From a bacterium (lineage in GTDB: Bacteria; Spirochaetota; Spirochaetia; Treponematales; Rectinemataceae): a stretch of DNA of 5,189 nt. The notes under the pieces are model-generated. The model saw only the letters and a list, made by a program, of their open reading frames with translations, did no database searches and was not told the DNA's origin. Each line of letters starts with the position of its first letter. Position 1 is the stretch's first letter. Positions 1 to 5,189 of the stretch are shown here, one piece after another. The stretch lies in the NCBI GenBank assembly GCA_021813065.1, contig JAKALZ010000153.1, positions 1 through 5,189 on the forward strand, given 5' to 3'. The position numbers and the translations under genes are program-made.

Positions 1-841
1 AACCGCCGATGCTCTTTACGCCTTGTGGTAGCGCCGCGAGCCAATGAAGGTCGTCGAACCGCGCGCGGGCGTCCCAGAGCGAGGCGAGCCTGTCCTTGAG
101 CGAAAAATAATCCGGCGCGATGAGGACGGTGATCCTCGCGATCACCTCGCCAAGATCGAAGCGGCCACCTTCGGCGTAGGCGAACACGCGCACTTTGTTA
201 TCGCGCACGAGAAAACTGAGGGGTGGAAGGCGCGTGGCCGCAGGCTGCGGCGAGCGGCCCTCGACAAAGGGCGGAAGGCGAGCCGCGATGGAATCGGCTG
301 CCCCGGCATCGCGCCGAGAGGCGACAGTAGCCGCGACCTGCGGGCCGGCGGCATTTTGGGTAGCGGCACCCCAGGCGCGTGGCTGCGCGGCGACATTATC
401 CGACGCGAGCACGAGGCGAAGCTCGCCAGCCCGCAGCCCGAGCATGAAGTGTGAAATATGGTCGTGGCGGTGGCCGAAGCGCCGCGCCTGTCCGCGCAGT
501 TCCGCCTCGGCGGGGTGGTCGGAGAACAAGTTGAGGTCGCGCTTGATACAGGCGCGGCGCGGCCGCTCGCCGCCCGCGAGTTCCCCAGCGAACGACCACG
601 ACTGCCAGCCGTTCACCAGCACAAAGCGCGATTTCGCCTTGGACAATTCAGTGGCGCGTACTCCTGACACGGTCTCCGCTCTTCGGCACTCGTCGCCGAG
701 CGCGTCGCAGAGCTCGCGAATTTCAAATTCGCCCAGTTCGAGAAGCGGAGCATCGCACTGAATCGGCACGAAGGCGCGAAAAAAAATGGTGAGCGGTCCG
801 CCTGGTAATCTCTGGTAACTGATCTCAATATCGCGATTCAT
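1..841 (-). CDS. GH36-like glycoside hydrolase (alpha-galactosidase type), N-terminal part, runs off the left edge
   Basis: The frame is open without a stop from the ATG at 841 to the window edge, giving 280 codons plus one base; the catalytic part lies outside. Residues 77-88 read NGWQSWSFAGEL, which resembles the N-G-[WY]-x-S-W-S signature in the N-terminal beta-sandwich domain of GH36 alpha-galactosidase-like enzymes. Beta-rich segments follow (about 140-150 and 207-245), then IAPDYFSLKDRLASLWDAR at 242-260, which looks like the linker into the TIM barrel. The family removes alpha-linked galactose or related sugars from oligosaccharides. No signal peptide is visible, so the visible part suggests a cytoplasmic enzyme. 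Residues about 150-206 are rich in Ala, Pro and Arg and look like a low-complexity loop. The start is bounded by an in-frame TGA at 842-844 and preceded by AGGA 8 nt upstream. It is divergent from thyX. The reading frame is certain; family membership is inferred from remembered motifs, and the substrate is unknown. Confidence 0.62.
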   Translation of the reverse strand, partial: MNRDIEISYQRLPGGPLTIFFRAFVPIQCDAPLLELGEFEIRELCDALGDECRRAETVSGVRATELSKAKSRFVLVNGWQSWSFAGELAGGERPRRACIKRDLNLFSDHPAEAELRGQARRFGHRHDHISHFMLGLRAGELRLVLASDNVAAQPRAWGAATQNAAGPQVAATVASRRDAGAADSIAARLPPFVEGRSPQPAATRLPPLSFLVRDNKVRVFAYAEGGRFDLGEVIARITVLIAPDYFSLKDRLASLWDARARFDDLHWLAALPQGVKSIGG

Positions 842-849
842 TCACCGTA

Positions 850-853
850 TCCT
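850..853 (-). promoter_or_regulatory. Ribosome binding site of the GH36-like gene
   Basis: On the minus strand, AGGA at 853-850 lies 8 nt upstream of the ATG at 841, a normal Shine-Dalgarno spacing. Together with the in-frame TGA at 842-844 it supports 841 as the start. I could not identify a clear -10/-35 pair for this gene in the 80-bp divergent region. Confidence 0.5.
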
Positions 854-907
854 ATCATGGGTGTCGGAAATTCGGGAGTCCGCATACTGCGCGAGCAGCG
901 CTTTTCT

Positions 908-915
908 GCTAGAAT
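908..915 (+). promoter_or_regulatory. Extended -10 promoter element of thyX
   Basis: The sequence TGCTAGAAT (t907 to t915) fits the TGnTATAAT extended -10 pattern, with 5 of 6 matches in the hexamer at 910-915. No good -35 lies 16-18 bp upstream, which extended -10 promoters tolerate. Transcription would be expected to begin 6-7 nt after the hexamer, at about 921-922, which is the A of the thyX start codon. No purine-rich Shine-Dalgarno sequence lies before that codon. This suggests a leaderless mRNA. It is inferred from sequence alone. Confidence 0.4.
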
Positions 916-921
916 CCTCCC

Positions 922-1812
922 ATGGCGCACTGCATTGTTCCCGAAGCGGAAGCGATTCTCGACAAAGAATTCAAAGTGCTCGACCGCGGTTTTATCCGAC
1001 TTGTCGACTATCTCGGCGGCGACCAGCGCATTGTGCAGGCCGCGCGTGTCTCCTACGGCGAAGGCACCAAGAGCTACCGCGAGGACGCGGCCCTTATCGA
1101 CTACCTTCTTCGCCACGAACACACGAGCCCCTTCGAGCAAGTCGTGCTCACCTTCCACATTAAACTCCCCATCTTCGTGGCGCGCCAATGGATTCGCCAC
1201 CGCACCGCGCGGGTCAACGAAATTTCGGGCCGCTACTCGGTGATGCGCGACGAATTTTTCATGCCCGCTCCCGATGCGCTCGCCCCTCAGAGCGACGACA
1301 ACAAACAGGGCCGAGCCTCGACCCCCTTCGACGATCGAACCGCCACGCAGATCCAAGAGATTCTGGCAGAGGGTTCCAAAGCATCGTACGATCGCTACAA
1401 AGAGCTCATCGACCTCGGCTTGGCGCGTGAAATCTCGCGAATCGCGCTGCCGCTCTCGCTCTACACCGAGTGGTACTGGCAGATCGACCTTCACAATCTC
1501 TTTAGATTTTTGATGCTGAGGCTCGACACGCATGCCCAGCGCGAGATCCGCGAATACGCCTCGACGATACTCGAACTCACGCGGACAGTGGCGCCTGCCG
1601 CCACAGAGAGCTTCGAACGGCACACCCTTCAGGGAGTCCGCTTCTCCGGCCCAGAAATAGAAGAGATCCGCCGCAGGTTGGCCATCGGCACCGAGCTTGC
1701 GCCAGCCACTTCGGCCGCGCCACAGGACTCGCAGCCCGCGTCATCCTCGCGCCTCTCAAAGAAGGAACTCGAGCGTTTCGAGGAAAAGCTGAAGACAGGC
1801 CGCCAGCTTTAG
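922..1812 (+). CDS. thyX: Flavin-dependent thymidylate synthase ThyX
   Basis: ThyX methylates dUMP to dTMP in the cytosol, using methylenetetrahydrofolate as carbon donor and NADPH-reduced FAD for the reduction; it replaces ThyA in many bacteria. The diagnostic ThyX motif RHRxxxxNExSxRYS is intact at residues 92-106 (R92, H93, R94, N99, E100, S102, R104, Y105, S106). HTSPFE at 68-73 and the C-terminal stretch NLFRFLMLRLDTHAQREIR (192-210), with conserved Arg and Gln, also match the family. At 296 residues it is longer than compact homologues such as that of Thermotoga (about 220) and resembles the long form I recall from Rickettsia and spirochaetes. Residues about 258-296 add an Ala/Pro/Ser linker and a charged helix. 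An in-frame TAG at 910-912 leaves 922 as the earliest start. It converges with the HD-GYP gene across 19 bp. Whether the genome also has thyA cannot be seen here. Confidence 0.97.
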   Translation: MAHCIVPEAEAILDKEFKVLDRGFIRLVDYLGGDQRIVQAARVSYGEGTKSYREDAALIDYLLRHEHTSPFEQVVLTFHIKLPIFVARQWIRHRTARVNEISGRYSVMRDEFFMPAPDALAPQSDDNKQGRASTPFDDRTATQIQEILAEGSKASYDRYKELIDLGLAREISRIALPLSLYTEWYWQIDLHNLFRFLMLRLDTHAQREIREYASTILELTRTVAPAATESFERHTLQGVRFSGPEIEEIRRRLAIGTELAPATSAAPQDSQPASSSRLSKKELERFEEKLKTGRQL

Positions 1813-1831
1813 TCGCCACGTGTCTCCAAAA

Positions 1832-4348
1832 TCACTCGATCGTATCGATAATGTTCAGAAAAGCTTCCGCCACGCGCGGATCGAAGTGCTTCCCAGATTG
1901 ACTTCGGATGTACTCGAGCGCCTCAGATCGAGTTCGCGCTGAACGATACGGCCGATTGCTCGTCATTGCGTCGTAGACGTCGGCGATGGCGAAAATACGC
2001 GCCAGAAGCGGAATTTCTTCACCTTTGAGCTGGCGGGGATACCCCTCGCCATCCCAGTGCTCATGGTGGCAGTACGGCACCACGAGAGCTTCCTCGAGGT
2101 ACTTGATCGGCTTCAACAGCTCATATCCGAATGAAGCGTGGGTTTTCATGATATTACGCTCTTCTTCGTTCAAAGCTCCGGGCTTAAGAAGGATATAGTC
2201 TGGAATGCCAATTTTACCCACATCGTGCAGCAGCGCACCTCGACGCAAATTCTCCAGCTCGCCCTCGCTCAGGCCAAGCGACACGCCGAGCGCTGCGGCT
2301 ATTTTTACCACCCTCTCGGTATGCATCAGCGTTTCATCATCTCTAATGCCGATCGCCCGCGCCCAGCCCTCGAGCGTCTCGTCGTAGGCTGTTTGGAGGC
2401 GGCGCTCGGTATTCCGCAGCGCGTCGATACGCTGCATGCGTCCGATGATAATGCCCGCGTACGAGCCGAATATCTCGACAAGCTCGATGAATTCTCTGTT
2501 AAACGAGACAGGAGCCTTTAACGTTATGTGGAATACTCCGATGATATTTCCCTCCGCGATGACCGGTACGCCGATATTCGCTTTCCCTGGCGGAACGAGG
2601 GAACGATTTCGCGCCGCGAGAATCGGATCGCGCCGAAGAACTGGAGAGAGATGTGTAGCGCCTGTCGTGAAAATTTTTCCAGAAATTCCCTCTGTTTTTC
2701 CCAAGGGCTCGCGGAAAACTTCACTGAGCCATCCGCAGGAAGCGCGCAATTCAAGCATGGAGTTGGAAGGATTGAAAATCAACATCGCCGCCGCTTCAGC
2801 CTTTGTCGCCTCAACAGCCCTGTCCACAAGAATCTGATAGAGATCTTCGGGCTTGGCCTCGATGCCGATCTGCTGGTTGATCTTGTGGAGCACCTCAAGC
2901 CAGCTTACACGCTCTCGCAGCACTTCAATGAGGCGCACGGATTTTACCGCCATACCGACGATTTCGCCGATCGATGACAGCAATTGAAGATCGCTCTCGG
3001 TGAAGGCGTACAAGGCGCTCTCGACGCCAATCGCTCCCTCCGTTTGTCCCTCAATGATAATGGGCGTATAGATGCCGTATCGAATGCTGGGGTAGGTCTC
3101 CACATAGCGAGGATCGGATGAGAGGTCGAGCGAGCGGATTGGAGCGCCTGTCTTGATGACTTCGCCGACCATTCCCTTTCCCGATCGATTGATGATCCTG
3201 TTGAGCTGGCGCATCCTTCGGTCGTTTTCCTGGTGCGGTATGTCGGGGAGACCTCGATACGCGACGGTTTCGAGCATTCCACTGGTGCGGGATCGAAATC
3301 GGATAACCGAGGGCACCCACGATTTTTCCTTCTCGAGTATCTCGAGCGCGGATTCCGCGATCCGCTGGAGGTCGCCCATTTTTCCGATTTCTATCGCAGC
3401 CCTGTGCAGAATGGCCAAGTCTGAGCTCTTGTGCTGATTGTCGAGGCGTATCAGGAAATTCGTCATTGCGGTGGAAGCCGCGACAATGAATGCCTGGCGA
3501 CGCGCGTCATCATCCTGGAACGGTTTTAGCTCCACCACGTGCGGGAAAATCCAAAAAAAGCATCCTTCAAGCTGATCCGCATAGAAAAACGGAGCCAATA
3601 GCACCATTCGATGGTCGCCCGATTCGAACGGAATTTTGTAGAGCTTTCCCTTGCAGGATTCGCAGTGGCTGACGGCCTTCGCTCGAGTGCAGAGCCAGGT
3701 TCTGCACTTATCTTCGAGCGGTTCGTAGGATAATAAAAGCTCCCCCGACGATGAACGAACCGCGCTATCGACATTTAAAAATGGACTTTCCTGCCGATCA
3801 AAACTGATATACCCGCAGTTGTGTTGATCCGCGTAGAGGGTGTGCATCGCGACGAGCGCGTGCAAAACCGCGGCGGACATGTTCGTCGATAGATTCTCCC
3901 TCTCCGCGATCTCCATCAGTTTCGAGACGGCTTCGAGCAGGCGCTCGCGCTGTTTAAGCGGCGTGATATCGATGAGCATCGATTCGATGATCGTATCGTG
4001 TTCATGAACCCAGGATGTTGCCGATATGAGGGCATCGATCGAGCCGCCGTCGAGCCGCTTGATCCGGATCTCAACAGGTGGCAGAGATGACTTTCCGCCT
4101 CGAAGGCTCAACTCGCGCTCTTTCGCGCGTTGAATGTACTCGGGAAATAAAATTGTCTCAAAAAATGGTCTGTCAATGACGTCCGCGCAGGAGCGCGCGC
4201 CAATCATCTCCATGGCAGTGCGATTCAACTCTCTGATAATGGAGTTGACGCTGATGACAATGCCAGCCTGTTCGGTGTCGAAGATATGACGCCACAACTC
4301 CTCGGGTTGGGCGATGTGCGTCAATATCTCCTGTACACTTTGAGCCAT
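1832..4348 (-). CDS. PAS/GAF multi-sensor HD-GYP protein, predicted cyclic-di-GMP phosphodiesterase
   Basis: An 838-residue signalling protein without signal peptide or clear membrane helix, so probably cytoplasmic. Order of domains: PAS (about 15-130, ending in the PAC-like IDITPLKQRE); a GAF-like region (about 140-300) carrying C215, C220, C229 and C232; GAF (about 310-473); GAF (about 480-640); a short coiled linker; HD-GYP (about 650-838). The HD-GYP residues look complete: H676 in HTERV, H708-D709 in HDVGKIGIPD, H737, H761-H762-E763, DGEGYP at 766-771, and D790 in IADVYDAM. Known HD-GYP enzymes hydrolyse cyclic-di-GMP to GMP or pGpG using a metal centre, lowering the second messenger that favours sessile life. 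No GGDEF, EAL, kinase or receiver domain is present. An in-frame TGA at 4352-4354 makes 4348 the earliest start. Sampled stretches are about 42-55% GC, below the neighbouring genes. The domain call is firm; ligands and activity are inferred. Confidence 0.93.
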   Translation of the reverse strand: MAQSVQEILTHIAQPEELWRHIFDTEQAGIVISVNSIIRELNRTAMEMIGARSCADVIDRPFFETILFPEYIQRAKERELSLRGGKSSLPPVEIRIKRLDGGSIDALISATSWVHEHDTIIESMLIDITPLKQRERLLEAVSKLMEIAERENLSTNMSAAVLHALVAMHTLYADQHNCGYISFDRQESPFLNVDSAVRSSSGELLLSYEPLEDKCRTWLCTRAKAVSHCESCKGKLYKIPFESGDHRMVLLAPFFYADQLEGCFFWIFPHVVELKPFQDDDARRQAFIVAASTAMTNFLIRLDNQHKSSDLAILHRAAIEIGKMGDLQRIAESALEILEKEKSWVPSVIRFRSRTSGMLETVAYRGLPDIPHQENDRRMRQLNRIINRSGKGMVGEVIKTGAPIRSLDLSSDPRYVETYPSIRYGIYTPIIIEGQTEGAIGVESALYAFTESDLQLLSSIGEIVGMAVKSVRLIEVLRERVSWLEVLHKINQQIGIEAKPEDLYQILVDRAVEATKAEAAAMLIFNPSNSMLELRASCGWLSEVFREPLGKTEGISGKIFTTGATHLSPVLRRDPILAARNRSLVPPGKANIGVPVIAEGNIIGVFHITLKAPVSFNREFIELVEIFGSYAGIIIGRMQRIDALRNTERRLQTAYDETLEGWARAIGIRDDETLMHTERVVKIAAALGVSLGLSEGELENLRRGALLHDVGKIGIPDYILLKPGALNEEERNIMKTHASFGYELLKPIKYLEEALVVPYCHHEHWDGEGYPRQLKGEEIPLLARIFAIADVYDAMTSNRPYRSARTRSEALEYIRSQSGKHFDPRVAEAFLNIIDTIE

Positions 4349-4363
4349 AATTCAGTATCGCTG

Positions 4364-4370
4364 CCTTTCT
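4364..4370 (-). promoter_or_regulatory. Possible ribosome binding site of the HD-GYP gene
   Basis: AGAAAGG on the minus strand matches the 5' part of the complement to the 16S rRNA tail, but ends 15 nt before the ATG at 4348, farther than usual. No better candidate lies closer, so initiation may be weak or depend on other features. Confidence 0.3.
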
Positions 4371-4413
4371 ACTATAGAATATCGGCCGCGAAACATATTT
4401 TGTTAATTTTTTT
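4371..4413 (-). promoter_or_regulatory. Candidate promoter of the HD-GYP gene with upstream A-tract
   Basis: Read on the minus strand, an A7 tract (4413-4407) directly precedes TTAACA (4406-4401), which matches the -35 consensus TTGACA at 5 of 6 positions. GATATT (4383-4378, 4 of 6 matches) follows after exactly 17 bp. A better -10 hexamer, TATAGT (4376-4371, 5 of 6), lies 7 bp further on but at poor spacing. The A-tract could act as an UP element. The block at 4391-4413 has only two G/C bases in an otherwise GC-rich region. It implies that the HD-GYP gene can be transcribed independently of the dehydrogenase upstream. Confidence 0.4.
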
Positions 4414-4423
4414 GCCGCGTTAG

Positions 4424-4437
4424 CTGATACCGATCAG
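4424..4437. repeat. Short inverted repeat over the dehydrogenase stop codon
   Basis: CTGAT and ATCAG form a perfect 5-bp inverted repeat around a 4-nt spacer (ACCG). It overlaps the TGA stop of the dehydrogenase at 4434-4436. On the minus strand it is followed by an A-rich, not U-rich, tract, so it does not look like an intrinsic terminator of that gene. It could be a weak protein-binding site or chance. Confidence 0.2.
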
Positions 4438-5189
4438 ACAAGCCCGCGCTCATAGAGTATATAAATCGCGTGCGTTCCGAGCTCTCCCATGCCTTCCGCG
4501 ATCATTTTCGCATAGAGCCGTTCGGCGAGCGCGAGCATCGGAAGCTCTATCTTCATTTCACGCGCCGCTTCTAGGGCAATGCGCAGATCTTTGAGATAGT
4601 GCTTGATATAAAATCCAGGATCGAAGTTGCCGCTGAGCATGCGGGGTGCGTTGTTCGTGAGTTGCCAGCTCTGCGCGGCGCCATTCGCGATCGAAAGGAG
4701 TATGCGGTGCGGGTCGAGGCCTGAATGCTTCGCGTAGGTGATGGCCTCGGTGGTTCCGAGAAGGCTGCCCGCTATGGCGATCTGATTGGCCATCTTCGTG
4801 TGCTGGCCCGCGCCCGCGCCGCCCTGCAGCACTACGGTTTTTCCCATCACCTCCAGAAGCAGTTTTGCTCGCTCGAACACGTCCGCGTCTCCGCCGGCCA
4901 TGATGCTCAGCGTAGCGTTTTTCGCGCCGATATCACCCCCCGAAACTGGCGCGTCGAGGGCGCCGATGCCGCGCGCCTTCGCTTCAGTGTAGATGCGCAC
5001 CGCGAGATCAGGCTTCGATGTGGTCATGTCGACGAGCACTACGCCGGGACGCGCATTTTCGATGAGCCCTTCGGAGCCGAAATAAATCTCTTCGACATCG
5101 CTGGGATAGCCGACCATGGTGAAGATGATGTCGCACTCGAGAGCAAGGTGCTTCGGCGTATCACGCCACTCAGCGCCCGCGTCGAACAG
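4434..5189 (-). CDS. Beta-hydroxyacid dehydrogenase (3-hydroxyisobutyrate dehydrogenase family), N-terminus beyond the right edge
   Basis: The frame is open from the right edge to the TGA at 4434-4436, giving 251 visible residues. The ATG at 5115-5117 is internal, because the family sequence continues upstream of it (AGAEW, then ECDIIFTMVGYPSDVEE). The family is about 290 residues long, so roughly 40 residues, including the GxGxxG nucleotide-binding loop, are missing. Visible landmarks are the substrate-binding DAPVSGG (visible residues 79-85), the catalytic lysine in GAGQHTKMANQ (K132, codon 4794-4796), and KHYLKD (196-201) in the helical C-terminal domain. Members oxidise or reduce short beta-hydroxyacids such as 3-hydroxyisobutyrate or tartronate semialdehyde with NAD(P). 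The combination MVGYPSDVEE plus DAPVSGGDIGA resembles, from memory, the Bacillus YkwC-type subgroup, whose substrate is not certain. It lies on the same strand as, and 85 bp upstream of, the HD-GYP gene. Family assignment is firm; substrate and cofactor are not. Confidence 0.9.
   Translation of the reverse strand: MFDAGAEWRDTPKHLALECDIIFTMVGYPSDVEEIYFGSEGLIENARPGVVLVDMTTSKPDLAVRIYTEAKARGIGALDAPVSGGDIGAKNATLSIMAGGDADVFERAKLLLEVMGKTVVLQGGAGAGQHTKMANQIAIAGSLLGTTEAITYAKHSGLDPHRILLSIANGAAQSWQLTNNAPRMLSGNFDPGFYIKHYLKDLRIALEAAREMKIELPMLALAERLYAKMIAEGMGELGTHAIYILYERGLV

Noticed and set aside
195..761. A 188-codon plus-strand frame, with smaller ones at 44-454 and 458-667.
   Set aside because: The product is rich in Arg, Ser, Pro and Ala without domain signs. 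The minus-strand frame through the whole region encodes the GH36-like protein with the NGWQSWSFAGEL motif.
838..1623. A 261-codon open frame on the minus strand, antisense to thyX, ending in an ATGA overlap with the start of the GH36-like gene.
   Set aside because: The plus strand here encodes an unmistakable ThyX with its signature motif. The antisense product has no recognisable domain, and long antisense frames are common under GC-rich codon use. The ATGA overlap resembles translational coupling but is most simply chance.
2138..2977. Plus-strand frames of 127-149 codons within the HD-GYP gene.
   Set aside because: They lie opposite conserved GAF and HD-GYP sequence and show no family resemblance; they are shadows of the minus-strand gene.
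3653..3706. Heme c attachment site in the Cys cluster of the HD-GYP protein.
   Set aside because: Heme c needs CxxCH; here the His precedes the pair (HCESC) and no CxxCH is present. The protein also has no export signal.
4421..4440. Intrinsic terminator for the dehydrogenase at the inverted repeat over its stop codon.
   Set aside because: The stem is only 5 bp and the minus-strand transcript continues with A residues rather than a U-tract.
4434..5117. Treating the ATG at 5117 as the true start of the dehydrogenase.
   Set aside because: The frame stays open to the window edge, and the 24 upstream codons continue the family sequence, so the ATG is an internal methionine.

Overview
The window carries four protein-coding genes and almost no spare DNA. 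Two of the genes run off the window edges. I see no rRNA, tRNA, CRISPR array, insertion sequence or other mobile element. The organism is a bacterium. A long-form ThyX thymidylate synthase, a PAS/GAF/HD-GYP signalling protein and a GH36-like glycosidase would fit a free-living spirochaete or another Gram-negative heterotroph, but this taxonomic guess rests on remembered sequence resemblance and is weak.

Layout, left to right. (1) Positions 1-841, minus strand: N-terminal 280 residues of a GH36-like (alpha-galactosidase type) glycoside hydrolase that continues past the left edge. (2) Positions 842-921: an 80-bp divergent intergenic region with a ribosome binding site for the hydrolase and an extended -10 element placed so that the thyX transcript may be leaderless. 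(3) Positions 922-1812, plus strand: flavin-dependent thymidylate synthase thyX. (4) Positions 1832-4348, minus strand, convergent with thyX and only 19 bp from it: an 838-residue multi-sensor protein (PAS, a Cys-bearing GAF-like region, two GAF domains, HD-GYP), predicted to be a cyclic-di-GMP phosphodiesterase. (5) Positions 4349-4433: an AT-rich intergenic region with a promoter-like arrangement for the HD-GYP gene. (6) Positions 4434-5189, minus strand: a beta-hydroxyacid dehydrogenase of the 3-hydroxyisobutyrate dehydrogenase family, whose N-terminus lies beyond the right edge.

The four genes have no obvious shared pathway: sugar hydrolysis, dTMP synthesis, second-messenger signalling and hydroxyacid oxidation. 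This looks like ordinary chromosomal sequence rather than a defence island, biosynthetic cluster or mobile region, and I found no convincing new multi-gene system. The points most worth a second look are the four-cysteine cluster in the sensory part of the HD-GYP protein, the probable leaderless start of thyX, the AT-rich promoter region at 4371-4413, and the lower GC content of the HD-GYP gene relative to its neighbours.
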